A stretch of DNA of 64,000 nt from Streptomyces sp. NBC_00539 (GCF_036346105.1 NZ_CP107811.1:3600501-3664500), one strand, 5' to 3'; counted from the first letter of the stretch, positions 51,337 to 60,480 are shown. The notes: a model not told the origin generated them from the letters alone. Program-made: numbers and translations.

Positions 51337-52560
51337 TCAGCCCCAGGCGAGGTTGAGCCACGGGCTTCCCGGGTCGCCCGTCAGTTCGCGGTGCGCGGTG
51401 ACCATCTCCTCGTACCACCGCCCGAACTCCTCCTCGTCGAACTGCATGCAGCGCCCGAGGACGAACCCCGCCGACAGCTCCTCCCAGGACCGGTACGCGA
51501 GCCGGCACGCCTTTCCGGCCCGCACCACGACGTCCTCGGCCTCGGCGAGCGTCCCGAAGCGGGCGCCGACGCCCCAGCGGGCCATCTGGGAGGCCCGGCC
51601 GTAGTCCCACGCCTCCACCGACCGCACGTACTTGCCCTCGCCGAGCACCCCGTCCGCCCGGAACCGCTGCTCGTAGCGGGTGATCCGGCCGATGACCCGC
51701 TGCACGCCCGCGATCTCGCCCTCGACCTCGGCTGTCGGACGCGGCTGGGCGACCGTCACCCCGTCGGGGGTCAGCCGGGGCTCGGCGGCCCGCTCGGCGT
51801 TGGCCCGCAAGGTCGCCTCGGTGGCGTGGCGCCAGTGCTCGATGTCCACGGGTCCGGCGAACTCCTGGGCCAGCGCCTGGCGCACGCGGAGCGCGAACTC
51901 CCACACCGGACTGACCATGTCGGCCCGCAGCAGCCGCTCGGTGGTGACGAGCCACTCCTCGCGGGTGGTCACGCCCCAGCTGTCGCGGAGCGTCTCGCGC
52001 TCCTTGGTGTAGCCCTGGCCGTGGTAGGCGAGGGAGTTCCAGAACATGCCGTTGCGCACGGACAGGTGCGCGCCGCAGGCCAGCCCGAAGGCGACGGGGC
52101 CGTGCAGGGGCCCGCCGACGTGGAGGGCGTGGACCTTGCCCTGTTCCAGGCCCACGTACCGCGGCCGGCGGCCGTCGTGCAGGGCCCAGGTGGCGCGGTG
52201 GGCGGGCGAGGCGGGCAGGAGGGTCTCGAAGGGGGTTCCGGGGTTCACGGCCAGGAACGGGGGCCCGTCGGGCGGGAAGCTCTCGCAGAACCACCCGAGG
52301 TCGACGCTCTCGAAGACGAGCTCGGGAGTGGGCGCGGGCAGCATCCCCTCCGTGAAGACCACGTACGCCTCGGCGCGCGCCTGCGGCAAGTGGACCCGCT
52401 GACGGCGCACCTGGGTGGGGTGGGCGTCCTGGAAGGACCGTTCCTGCGGTACGAAGAGATCGGCGAGCGCGAGGGCGTCGAAGAACGCCGGCCAGTTCCC
52501 GGCGGCCTTGGCCTCTTCCAGCTCTCGTTCTATGGCGCTCGGTGCGGTCCAGGTCCCCAT
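51337..52560 (-). CDS. DUF1266 domain-containing protein with SseB-like N terminus
   Basis: 407 residues. The N-terminal part (AAGNWPAFFDALALADLFVP...) resembles SseB-type domains. The C-terminal about 220 residues match DUF1266, with the hallmark VEAWDYGRASQMARWGVGARFGTLAEAE and WEELSAGFVLGR. No enzymatic role is known. The ATG at 52560 is 6 nt after a TAGGGT -10 element and lacks a ribosome-binding site. Confidence 0.85.
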   Translation of the reverse strand: MGTWTAPSAIERELEEAKAAGNWPAFFDALALADLFVPQERSFQDAHPTQVRRQRVHLPQARAEAYVVFTEGMLPAPTPELVFESVDLGWFCESFPPDGPPFLAVNPGTPFETLLPASPAHRATWALHDGRRPRYVGLEQGKVHALHVGGPLHGPVAFGLACGAHLSVRNGMFWNSLAYHGQGYTKERETLRDSWGVTTREEWLVTTERLLRADMVSPVWEFALRVRQALAQEFAGPVDIEHWRHATEATLRANAERAAEPRLTPDGVTVAQPRPTAEVEGEIAGVQRVIGRITRYEQRFRADGVLGEGKYVRSVEAWDYGRASQMARWGVGARFGTLAEAEDVVVRAGKACRLAYRSWEELSAGFVLGRCMQFDEEEFGRWYEEMVTAHRELTGDPGSPWLNLAWG

Positions 52561-52903
52561 GGGGAAACCCTATCCGTGCGTATCGGGCGCCAGTTCGGGC
52601 CTCCCGTGCCCCCGGCGGCCGCCGCGTCTTCGTCGGCCCGGCCCGCGAGGGGGAACCCGACGCCCGGCCCCGATCGTTACGCTGTGTGACGACGGTGCGT
52701 CCATCCGGGTCGCGCTCCGGGGTGATGGGGTTCGGGCAGGTCAGGCAGGTGATTTACGCCGTTGCGCGGCGTGTCGGCGGCTGTGGAGGAGCAGCTCCGG
52801 TTGCGGGCGGTGACCGGCTGTCGGTGAGTGGTATGGGGCAGCTCCACGGCCCCGCGTCATCCCGGACCACACGGTCATCACATCGCTGAACAGGAGAGAG
52901 CCG
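52561..52903. other. 343-bp divergent intergenic region
   Basis: Holds the leaderless promoter of the DUF1266 gene (-10 at 52567-52572) and, at the other end, an AGGAGAGAG ribosome-binding site for the secreted repeat protein. No other gene is supported in the middle. Confidence 0.6.
52567..52572 (-). promoter_or_regulatory. -10 element of a probable leaderless transcript (DUF1266 gene)
   Basis: TAGGGT on the minus strand, 6 nt before the ATG at 52560, with no ribosome-binding site between. Confidence 0.5.
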
Positions 52904-53974
52904 TTGCACCGCATCACCCGCTACTCCATCCCCGCCGCCCTCTGCGTGACCCTGCTGACCGCCTCCCCGGGCATCGCGGCAGCCGTCTCCTCGCCCGAGC
53001 GCCCGTCCGTCACCTTCGCCGGGCAGACCGTTCCCGGCAGTGAGGCGCTGCTCGCCCAGGCGCAGTCGCTCGCCGCCGCCGCCGAAGTGGTCGAACCCGT
53101 CACGGACCTGCTCTCGGCGGTGCTGAAGTCGCCGAACGGGAAGGTGTCGGAGGCCGAGCTGGCCGCCGTCAAGAAGCAGCTGGAGCCCGCGTTCGCGGAG
53201 CTGCGCCAGAGCCTGCCCGAGTCGGCGAAGCCGCTGCCGGCCCCCGTACCGGCGGACCCGGCGGTGGCGAAGCCGGTGATGGCCAAGCCGGTGATGGCCG
53301 AGCCCGCCGACCCGCCGGCCGACCCGGCGGCCAAGCCCCCGGTCGCGCAGCCTCCGGTCGCCCAGCCGGCGAAGCCTCCGGTTGCCGAGCCGGCGAAGCC
53401 TCCGGTTGCCGAGCCGGCGAAGCCTCCGGTTGCCGAGCCAGCCAAGCCCCCGGTCGCGCAGCCCCCGGTCGCCCAGCCGGCGAAGCCTCCGGTTGCCGAG
53501 CCGGCGAAGCCTCCGGTCGCGCAGCCCCCGGCGGCCCAGCCGGCGAAGCCTCCGGTTGCCGAGCCGGCGAAGCCTCCGGTCGCGCAGCCCCCGGCGGCCC
53601 AGCCCGCGAAGCCCCCCGTCGCGCAGCCCGCGAACCCGGCGGCCCCCGTGGCGAAGCCCCCGGTCGCCGAGCCCGTGAAGCCGGCCGACCCGGCGGCGAA
53701 GCCCCCGGTCGCGCAGCCCGCGAACCCGGCCGCCCCGGCGGCCAAGCTCCCGGTCGCGACTCCGGTCACCGCACCGAAGGCCGCTCCCGTCGACAAGGCC
53801 GCCGCCGCCGTCGACAAGCTCAAGGCCTCCGTCGACGGCCTCCTCAAGGTCGCCGAGACCGGCAGCAACTCCGCCGACGCCAAGGCCAAGGCCGACACGG
53901 TCGTGACCGACCTGGGCAACGTCCTCCTCGTCATGGTCAACGGTTCGGGCCAGCAGAAGGCGCCCACTGCCTGA
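52904..53974 (+). CDS. Secreted protein with KPPVAEPA/KPPVAQP tandem repeats
   Basis: 356 residues from a TTG start with an AGGAGAG ribosome-binding site. The signal peptide is residues 1-27 (cleavage near AAA-VSS). A small helical domain (about 44-110) is followed by about 170 residues of KPPVAxP(A) units (145-290, at least eleven units) and a C-terminal helical segment (296-346). The Pro-rich repeat should make a rigid stalk between two helical parts. No transmembrane anchor or sortase motif was seen, so it is probably released or wall-associated. The repeat DNA (53330-53700) is nearly identical between units. No family recognised. Confidence 0.85.
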   Translation: MHRITRYSIPAALCVTLLTASPGIAAAVSSPERPSVTFAGQTVPGSEALLAQAQSLAAAAEVVEPVTDLLSAVLKSPNGKVSEAELAAVKKQLEPAFAELRQSLPESAKPLPAPVPADPAVAKPVMAKPVMAEPADPPADPAAKPPVAQPPVAQPAKPPVAEPAKPPVAEPAKPPVAEPAKPPVAQPPVAQPAKPPVAEPAKPPVAQPPAAQPAKPPVAEPAKPPVAQPPAAQPAKPPVAQPANPAAPVAKPPVAEPVKPADPAAKPPVAQPANPAAPAAKLPVATPVTAPKAAPVDKAAAAVDKLKASVDGLLKVAETGSNSADAKAKADTVVTDLGNVLLVMVNGSGQQKAPTA

Positions 53975-53991
53975 GCGCCCCCCAAAAAACC

Positions 53992-54028
53992 CTGCGTCCC
54001 CGGCGACCTTCGCGCGCCGGGGACGCAG
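53992..54028 (+). terminator. Terminator of the repeat-protein gene
   Basis: CTGCGTCCCCGGCG (53992-54005) pairs perfectly with CGCCGGGGACGCAG (54015-54028) around a 9-nt loop. An AAAAAA run precedes it 5'. It lies 18 bp after the stop. Confidence 0.8.
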
Positions 54029-54181
54029 CGGTGCCCGCCCCCGTCCCCGCCGGGGCCCGCACCGTACGACCCCCGTGCCACCGCGCGACCGCGCAACCCC
54101 TCTTGACGCCCCCCTGCGCCGGGGAGACGCTCCCGGGTCTCGCCCGCATCCGAACGGGCGATCGCGCACTGGGGGGCCGGT

Positions 54182-56140
54182 ATGCCGCAGGAGTCCGTGC
54201 GGACGGCGGGGGAGCTGCGCGCGCGGCTCGCGGAGCTGGGGGCACGCTGGTCCGTCAGCGAGCACCTCGCCGACGGAGAGCCGCTCCCACGCCCCTCCCT
54301 CGGCCTGGCCGGCCCGTCGCGCCCGACCACCGCCGCCGAGGCGGGAACCGTGGATCTGCGGGCGCTGGTCGGGCACGTGAGCGGCAACCCACTGCTGACC
54401 CGGCGCAGGACGGCGCACGGCCTGCTGCCCGACCCCCGCAACGGCCCCGACCCCCGCACCGGCACCGGCACCAGCTCCCGCACCCACACCCGCCCCGGCA
54501 CCGGCGGAGCCGCGGCGCTCGCGCTGCCGACGGCCGTGGACTGGCGCGAGCGGTGGGGGTGGCGGTGGATCACCCGGGTGAAGGACCAGAACCCGTGCGA
54601 GTCCGGCTGGGCCTTCGCGGCGGCCGGCCTGGTGGAGTCCATGGCCCGGATCGAACACCACGTGTGGGCCGTGCGGTCCGAGGGGGACGTGCGCGACGGA
54701 CTGCGGCTGACCTGCGGCCAGGGCTGCGACCCGGAGACCGCGCTCGACTGGATCCGGGACAACGGCGGCCTCGCGGACCCCGACTGCCGGCCCTACACCA
54801 TCCCGCCGCCCGGCCTGCCCGCCGAGCGGCGCGCCGCCTGGGGCTCCGAGTACACGCCGAGCTGGGACCGGTCGGGCCGGACGGTGCGGATCACCGACTA
54901 CGTGCGGCTCGGTGACGTCGGGCAGCAGAAGGTGTGGCTGGACACGGTCGGCCCGCTGACCGCCTGCCTCGACGTGTACGAGGACTTCTTCGGGCTCGGC
55001 TCCGGCGTGTACCACCGGACGAGCGACCGACTGGCGGGCGGACACTGCGTGTTGGTCGTCGGCTACGACGACGCGGCCGGGTGCTGGCTCTTCAAGAACT
55101 CCTGGGGCGCGGGTCACCACACCGGCGGCTACGGGCGGATCGCGTACGGCGAGGCCCGCATCGACCACTGGGCCAAGTGCGGTCTGACCGGCACCAACGT
55201 CGACCCGTGGAGCAAGCGTCGCCTGCACGCGGGGAACGTCTACGAGAGCGGCAACGGCCGCGGCCACCGCAACTTCGAACTCGCGGCCACGACGGGTGAC
55301 GGCAGCCTGCGGCACTGGTGGCGCGAGGGCGAGGCGCCCTTCGCGTGGACCCCGGCCAAGACGTACGCCAACGACGCCTCCGGCCAGCCCGCCTTCACGG
55401 GCACCACCTTCAACCGGAACACGGAGTCCCTGCACGTCACCACCGGCGGACGGCTGCGCCACTGGTACTACGAGCAGTCCGGCGGTGCCTGGCGCGACGG
55501 CGGCGCCTTCGGGCCGGGGGACGCGGCGATCGGCTCGACCCCGGCCTTCATCCAGAGCGACTACGGCAAGCCCGGCAACTTCGAGGTGGTGGTCCGCACC
55601 GTCGACGGACGCCTCAACCACTGGTGGCGCATCAACGGAGCGCCCTGGACCTGGAACGACGGCGGCCGTTTCGCCTCCGGCATCGCCCACTTCGGGCCCG
55701 CCCTCGTCCAGACCCGCTCCCGTCACCTGGACCTCGTCGCGACCCGCACGGACGGCCGGATGCAGCTGTGGTGGCGCGACGACCGCGACGGTTTCGCCTG
55801 GCATCCCGGCGAGGTGTTCGGCAGTGCGATCACCTCGGCCCCGTGCCTGATCGAGGCGCAGTACGGGGCCACCGACGAGGACACCGCGGGGAACTACGAG
55901 CTGTGCGTCGTCGCGGCGGGCGGCCGGGTCGAGCACTGGTGGCGGGGGAACGCGGGCGGCGGCGCCTGGACCCGGGGCGCGGTCTTCGGGCGGGACGCGC
56001 TCGCCGTCACGGGGATGCTCCAGGGCAGTTTCGGGTTCGACCTGGAGGTGATCGTCCTGCGCACCGACCGCCTGCTCCAGCACTACCGCCGCGACGGTTC
56101 GGGCCGCTGGCACGCCGGGCCGCTGATCGGCCCGGCCTGA
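54182..56140 (+). CDS. Papain-fold (C1A-like) protein lacking the catalytic Cys, fused to a tryptophan-rich repeat domain
   Basis: 652 residues. The papain-like part (about 115-345) keeps oxyanion Gln136, Cys139 (papain Cys22 position), catalytic His288 (GGHCVLVVGYD) and Asn306 (FKNSWGAG). Where papain has the nucleophile Cys before TrpAlaPhe, this protein has Gly142 (CESGWAF; codon GGC). The C-terminal about 300 residues have at least six LxHWWRxNGxxW...GxxFG-type repeats, probably a beta-propeller or lectin-like fold. There is no signal peptide. A G-rich stretch precedes the ATG. As read, it should not be an active cysteine peptidase. Confidence 0.88.
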   Translation: MPQESVRTAGELRARLAELGARWSVSEHLADGEPLPRPSLGLAGPSRPTTAAEAGTVDLRALVGHVSGNPLLTRRRTAHGLLPDPRNGPDPRTGTGTSSRTHTRPGTGGAAALALPTAVDWRERWGWRWITRVKDQNPCESGWAFAAAGLVESMARIEHHVWAVRSEGDVRDGLRLTCGQGCDPETALDWIRDNGGLADPDCRPYTIPPPGLPAERRAAWGSEYTPSWDRSGRTVRITDYVRLGDVGQQKVWLDTVGPLTACLDVYEDFFGLGSGVYHRTSDRLAGGHCVLVVGYDDAAGCWLFKNSWGAGHHTGGYGRIAYGEARIDHWAKCGLTGTNVDPWSKRRLHAGNVYESGNGRGHRNFELAATTGDGSLRHWWREGEAPFAWTPAKTYANDASGQPAFTGTTFNRNTESLHVTTGGRLRHWYYEQSGGAWRDGGAFGPGDAAIGSTPAFIQSDYGKPGNFEVVVRTVDGRLNHWWRINGAPWTWNDGGRFASGIAHFGPALVQTRSRHLDLVATRTDGRMQLWWRDDRDGFAWHPGEVFGSAITSAPCLIEAQYGATDEDTAGNYELCVVAAGGRVEHWWRGNAGGGAWTRGAVFGRDALAVTGMLQGSFGFDLEVIVLRTDRLLQHYRRDGSGRWHAGPLIGPA

Positions 56141-56207
56141 GCCTCGACTTGAGCCCCGACTTGAGCTCCGGCTTGAGCCCCGGCTTGAGCCCGCGGCCTG
56201 AGCCCCC
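56141..56207 (+). repeat. 12-bp tandem repeats after the papain-fold gene
   Basis: Units of the form CTTGAGCCCCGG follow one another with a 12-bp period at about 56136, 56148, 56160, 56172 and (with drift) 56184-56200. The gene's own stop codon TGA is inside the first unit. Confidence 0.75.
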
Positions 56208-56259
56208 GGCCGGCCGTCCGCATCCTGGACGGCCGGAACTCTTGTACGGCGCATGTATC

Positions 56260-56265
56260 TATCCT
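56260..56265 (+). promoter_or_regulatory. -10 element of a probable leaderless transcript (GntR gene)
   Basis: TATCCT, 6 nt before the ATG at 56272; there is no ribosome-binding site. Confidence 0.5.
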
Positions 56266-56271
56266 GTGCGC

Positions 56272-56922
56272 ATGACTTCCGCGCCCCCGGTCGTGACCGC
56301 CGCCGACCGCGTCTACCAGCACGTCAAACAGGGGGTATTGGGCCGCCGCTACGAGGGTGGCGTACTCCTCACCGAAGGCGAGGTCGCCGAGGCCGTCGGC
56401 GTGTCCCGCACGCCGGTGCGCGAGGCGCTGCTGCGCCTGGAGACCGAGGGGCTGCTCAAGCTGTACCCGAAGAAGGGCGCGCTGGTGCTGCCGGTCTCCG
56501 CGCAGGAGATCGCCGACGTCATCGAAACCCGGCTGCTGGTCGAGGAGTTCACCGTCCGCAGGGCCGTGCCCGCCCCGCCCGGCCTGCTGGAGCGGCTCGC
56601 CGCCCTCATCGGGGAGCAGCGCCGGCACGCCGCCGACGGGGACCTGGTCGCCCTGATGGCCGCCGACCGGGCCTTCCACGCCGAGATCGTCCGCAACGCC
56701 GGGAACCAGATCCTGGGCCGGCTCTACGACCAGCTCCGCGACCGGCAGCTGCGGATGGGCGTGGCCCTGCTGCACGCCCACCCCGACCGGGTGGAGCGGA
56801 CGCTGGCCGAGCACACCGAGATCCTGGACGCCCTGCGCGCCGGGGAGCCGGAGACGGCCGCCGCCGCCGTACGGGCGCACGTGGGCCGGGTCGAGGCGCT
56901 GGTGCGCGGGGCCGGCCGGTGA
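56272..56922 (+). CDS. GntR family regulator (FadR/FCD type)
   Basis: 216 residues. The N-terminal winged helix (GGVLLTEGEVAEAVGVSRTPVREALLRLETEGLLKLYPKKG, split by a turn) is followed by a C-terminal all-helical FCD ligand domain with the metal-binding D...H...H pattern (AADRAFHAEIVRNAGN...HTEILDAL). It overlaps the MFS gene by 4 bp, and so probably regulates that transporter. A leaderless promoter precedes it. Confidence 0.93.
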   Translation: MTSAPPVVTAADRVYQHVKQGVLGRRYEGGVLLTEGEVAEAVGVSRTPVREALLRLETEGLLKLYPKKGALVLPVSAQEIADVIETRLLVEEFTVRRAVPAPPGLLERLAALIGEQRRHAADGDLVALMAADRAFHAEIVRNAGNQILGRLYDQLRDRQLRMGVALLHAHPDRVERTLAEHTEILDALRAGEPETAAAAVRAHVGRVEALVRGAGR

Positions 56923-58238
56923 GCGCCCCCACCGGGCCGCCCCGCCTCCCCCTGGATCCCCCCGGCGGGCGCCGGGCCCTCGCCGTCTGGGCGATCGGCG
57001 TCGCCGTCTACTTCGTCGCGGTCATCTTCCGCACCAGCCTGGGCGTGGCCGGGCTGGACGCCGCCGACCGCTTCCACGTCAACGCGTCGGCCCTCGCCAC
57101 CTTCTCCATCCTCCAGCTGCTGGTCTACGCGGGCATGCAGATACCCGTCGGGCTGCTCGTGGACCGGCTCGGCACCAAGCGCGTCCTGACGATGGGGGCG
57201 GTGCTGTTCACCGTCGGACAGCTCGGTTTCGCGCTGGCGCCCTCCTACGGGACGGCTCTGGCCGCGCGCGCCCTGCTGGGTTGCGGCGACGCGATGACCT
57301 TCATCTCCGTGCTGCGGCTCGGCACGCGCTGGTTCCCGGCCCGGCGCGCGCCGCTGATGGCGCAGCTGGCCGGACTGGTGGGCATGGCGGGCAACCTCGT
57401 CTCCACGCTGGTGCTGGCGCCGGCGCTGCACGGGCTCGGCTGGGTGCCGGCCTTCGCGGGCAGTGCGGCAGCCGGGCTCCTCGTTCTGGTGCCGCTGGTG
57501 CTGTTCCTGCGGGACCACCCGGAAGGGCACGCGCCGGCGCCCGTGGCGCGCGCCGGCGGGGGCGGGTTCGTACGCCGCCAGATCGCCGAGTCCTGGCGGG
57601 AGCCGGGAACCCGGCTCGGGCTGTGGGTGCACTTCACGACGCAGTTCCCCGCGATGGTGTTCCTGCTGCTGTGGGGGATGCCGTTCCTGGTCGAGGCGCA
57701 GGGGCTGTCGCGGACCACCGCGGGCGGGCTGATGACGCTGATCGTCGTCGCGAACATGGGGTTCGGGCTGCTGTACGGGCAGCTCGTCGGCCGCCGCCAG
57801 GGCGCGCGGATCCCGCTGGCGCTGGGAACGGTCGCGGCCACCGCCGCGCTCTGGGGCGCGGTGCTGGCCTACCCCGGCCAGCGGGCGCCGATGTGGCTGC
57901 TGACCACGCTGTGCGTGGTGCTGGGTACCTGCGGCCCGGCCTCGATGATCGGCTTCGACTTCGCCCGCCCGGCCAACCCGGCCGAACGTCAGGGCACCGC
58001 CTCGGGAATCACCAACATGGGCGGCTTCCTCGCGTCCATGACGACGCTGCTCGCGGTGGGCGTCCTGCTCGACGCCACCGGCGACGACTACCGGATCGCC
58101 TTCTCGTCGGTGTTCTTCCTGGAGGTGCTGGGCCTGTCCCAGATCCTGCGGCTGCGGCCCGCCGCCCTGGCCCGCGAACGCCTCCCGCTCCCGGCGCCGG
58201 GCCCCGACCGGGTGGCCCCGGCCCGCGCCCGTACGTAG
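56919..58238 (+). CDS. MFS transporter
   Basis: 439 residues with twelve predicted membrane helices and the MFS loop LVDRLGTKRVL after helix 2. The GTG start overlaps the GntR stop (GTGA). The substrate is unknown; the operon with an FCD-type regulator suggests uptake or export of an organic acid, an inference only. Confidence 0.92.
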   Translation: MSAPTGPPRLPLDPPGGRRALAVWAIGVAVYFVAVIFRTSLGVAGLDAADRFHVNASALATFSILQLLVYAGMQIPVGLLVDRLGTKRVLTMGAVLFTVGQLGFALAPSYGTALAARALLGCGDAMTFISVLRLGTRWFPARRAPLMAQLAGLVGMAGNLVSTLVLAPALHGLGWVPAFAGSAAAGLLVLVPLVLFLRDHPEGHAPAPVARAGGGGFVRRQIAESWREPGTRLGLWVHFTTQFPAMVFLLLWGMPFLVEAQGLSRTTAGGLMTLIVVANMGFGLLYGQLVGRRQGARIPLALGTVAATAALWGAVLAYPGQRAPMWLLTTLCVVLGTCGPASMIGFDFARPANPAERQGTASGITNMGGFLASMTTLLAVGVLLDATGDDYRIAFSSVFFLEVLGLSQILRLRPAALARERLPLPAPGPDRVAPARART

Positions 58239-58239
58239 G

Positions 58240-58260
58240 AGCCCGGGCCCGCACCGGGCT
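58240..58260. terminator. Hairpin between convergent MFS and isomerase genes
   Basis: AGCCCGG (58240-58246) pairs with CCGGGCT (58254-58260), loop 7 nt, immediately after the MFS stop. It could serve both directions. Confidence 0.5.
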
Positions 58261-58300
58261 TCCCCGTACGCGGGAGCCCTGGCGGCGCGGGCCGGTGGGG

Positions 58301-59125
58301 TTACGGGGTCACGGCGAAGCGCGTCAGGATGGCCTCCGCCAGGGCGGGGTCGCCCTCGGTCTTCACCCGGTCCGCGACCGCGTGCGGCCGTACCCGCCCC
58401 GCCGCGAGCCGCACGTACGTCTGCCAGTCCATCGCCAGCGTCACCGCCGGCCCCAGCGAGGGCGCCTTGTCCAGCGTGCCCCGCCCCTGCGCGTCCACCC
58501 GTACGGTCCGCATGAACTCCAGCTCCCCGTGCACGTCGAGCACCACGGCCGAGTTCGGGGGCGCGCCCGCCTCCTTCGCGACCACCTTCGCCAGCCCGGC
58601 CAGCAGGAGGTCCCGCGCCACGTACGCGCCCGGCGAGTCCCAGTTCCCGGGGACGCCCAGCGCCGCCCGCAGGTCCTGCTCGTGGATCCACACGTCGAAC
58701 GCCCGAAGCCGCAGCGCGAACTCCAGCGGCACCTGGTCGCCCAGCGGGCCGCGCACCAGCGTGGCCGGATCCCGCTTCTCGTTGCGGAGCTGGCGCTGGC
58801 GCCGGATGATCGTGTACTCCAGCTCGGAGGTCATCTCCGGGGCGGTGTGGTGACGCCGGACGTCAACCTGCACCTCCATGTACCGGGTGAACTCGTCCAC
58901 CACGTGCCGCAGGTCGCGCGGCAGCGTGTGGATCGGCCGCGGATCGCCGAGCTGCTCGCACTCGATGCCGATGATGTGTGACACCACGTCACGAACCGAC
59001 CAGCCGGGACACGGAGTCGCCCGGTTCCACTCGCCCTCCGACAGGGGGAGGACCAGCTCGGATATCGCCTCGATGGAATGGGTCCACGCATCGGCATAGG
59101 GCTGGAGGCTGGGATGGACGGTCAA
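58301..59125 (-). CDS. Mycothiol-dependent maleylpyruvate isomerase family protein
   Basis: 274 residues of the DinB-like MDMPI family. The metal-binding N-terminal helical bundle has ATPCPGWSVRDVVSHIIGIE and the downstream HHTAPE/EFALRLRAFDVWIHEQDLR segment. The C terminus is an SCP2-like domain. Actinobacterial members use mycothiol in isomerisation or detoxification; the substrate is unknown. The TTG at 59125 (MTVHPSLQPY) has GAGGGG at 8 nt, so it is preferred to distant upstream starts. Confidence 0.88.
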   Translation of the reverse strand: MTVHPSLQPYADAWTHSIEAISELVLPLSEGEWNRATPCPGWSVRDVVSHIIGIECEQLGDPRPIHTLPRDLRHVVDEFTRYMEVQVDVRRHHTAPEMTSELEYTIIRRQRQLRNEKRDPATLVRGPLGDQVPLEFALRLRAFDVWIHEQDLRAALGVPGNWDSPGAYVARDLLLAGLAKVVAKEAGAPPNSAVVLDVHGELEFMRTVRVDAQGRGTLDKAPSLGPAVTLAMDWQTYVRLAAGRVRPHAVADRVKTEGDPALAEAILTRFAVTP

Positions 59126-59262
59126 CGGGACCCCTCGCGTGCTGTTCAGTGGCGCGTTGTGGACTGTGCCCAAAAGTACGCTGCCGGTGAGCACCCCGGC
59201 AGCGCTTTCGTGTGACGATCGTAGGCCCGAGCTGACGGACGCAATGCAAGGACGGTGGTAGT

Positions 59263-60042
59263 GTGCGCGCCTCTCTGATCCAAGTCGCCGTGAACGAGGG
59301 CGAGTCGGTCTCTTCCCGACGCGCCCGCGTGGCCGATCTCGTACGGGAGCAGTCCGCCTCCGACCTCGTCGTGCTGCCGGAACTGTGGACGGTGGGGGCG
59401 TTCGCCTACGAGCAGTTCGAGACCGAGGCGGAGCCGCTGGACGGCCCGACCTACGAGACGATGTCCAAGGCCGCGACCGACGCCGGGGTCTGGCTCCACG
59501 CGGGCTCGGTCGTGGAGCGCGCGGGCGACGGGTCGCTCTACAACACCGCACTGGTGATCTCCCCGGCCGGTGAGCTCGCCGCCAGCTACCGCAAGATCCA
59601 CCGCTTCGGCTTCGACCAGGGCGAGGCGGTGCTGATGGCCGCCGGGGACACCCTGACCACGGTGACCCTGCCGGAGCAGACGCTCGGCATCGCCACCTGC
59701 TACGACCTGCGGTTCCCCGAGATGTTCCGCGGCCTGGTCGACGCCGGGGCCACCACGATGGTCGTCGCCGCGGGCTGGCCGGCCCGGCGCCGCGCCCACT
59801 GGACGCTGCTGAACCGGGCCCGCGCCGTGGAGGACCAGGCGTACGTACTGGCCTGCGGGCTGGCCGGCACCCACGCGGGAGTCGAGCAGGCCGGGCACAG
59901 CCTGGTCGTGGACCCGTGGGGCGAGGTGCTCGCGGAGGCGGGGCCGGGCGAGGACGTGCTCACGGTGGAGCTGGACCCGGCGAAGGTCGCGGACACGCGG
60001 GAGCAGTTCCCGGCGTTGAAGGACCGCCGCCTCGGGCGCTGA
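59263..60042 (+). CDS. Carbon-nitrogen hydrolase (nitrilase superfamily)
   Basis: 259 residues with the complete catalytic triad: Glu40 (VVLPELWTVG), Lys111 (YRKIHRFGF) and Cys146 (IATCYDLRFPE). It is similar in length to omega-amidase or amidohydrolase members. The GTG start at 59263 gives MRASLIQVAVNEGE. It probably hydrolyses a small amide; the substrate is not predicted. Confidence 0.92.
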   Translation: MRASLIQVAVNEGESVSSRRARVADLVREQSASDLVVLPELWTVGAFAYEQFETEAEPLDGPTYETMSKAATDAGVWLHAGSVVERAGDGSLYNTALVISPAGELAASYRKIHRFGFDQGEAVLMAAGDTLTTVTLPEQTLGIATCYDLRFPEMFRGLVDAGATTMVVAAGWPARRRAHWTLLNRARAVEDQAYVLACGLAGTHAGVEQAGHSLVVDPWGEVLAEAGPGEDVLTVELDPAKVADTREQFPALKDRRLGR

Positions 60043-60117
60043 GACGACGGTTGGCGAAGCGGCCGCCGGGTATGCGGGCGGCGACGGCGCAAGGAGCGGA
60101 GCAGGGGGGCGGGTGCC

Positions 60118-60429
60118 ATGTCGCAGGAGTCCGAAGCCATGGAGGCCATGGTGGAGGCGGCACTGGAGCCGCACGAACCGTCCCCGGGCGAGACCGAGGC
60201 CCGCGACCGGGTGCGGGCCGAGGCCACCGGCATGACCCACCACCAGACGGCGGCCGCCCTGGAGCGGGCCGAGGACGCCGCCGCGGGCGGGGGCGGCGCC
60301 GACGCGTCCACCCGCGCCGCCCTGGCGGAGTGGCGGCGGATCACCGACCTCCTCGCGGACCACGGCGGCCCGTACACTCCCGAGGCCGACCCCTACGCAC
60401 AGGGCCAGTTGACCGCGCGCGGCCGCTGA
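60118..60429 (+). CDS. Small hypothetical protein
   Basis: 103 residues, highly charged and helical, rich in Glu/Ala/Arg (for example AMEAMVEAALEPHEP, TAAALERAEDAA). No domain recognised. It lies 75 bp after the nitrilase gene in the same direction and may be cotranscribed. Confidence 0.65.
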   Translation: MSQESEAMEAMVEAALEPHEPSPGETEARDRVRAEATGMTHHQTAAALERAEDAAAGGGGADASTRAALAEWRRITDLLADHGGPYTPEADPYAQGQLTARGR

Positions 60430-60480
60430 CGCGGCTACCCGCCGCGCCGGCTGCCGCCGACCCCGTTGCCACCGCGTCGC

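Noticed and set aside
52754-56254. A 1,166-codon minus-strand frame with short Arg/Leu/Gly repeats
   Set aside because: The repeats are the antisense translation of the KPPVAEPA coding repeat. The sense gene has a signal peptide and a ribosome-binding site.
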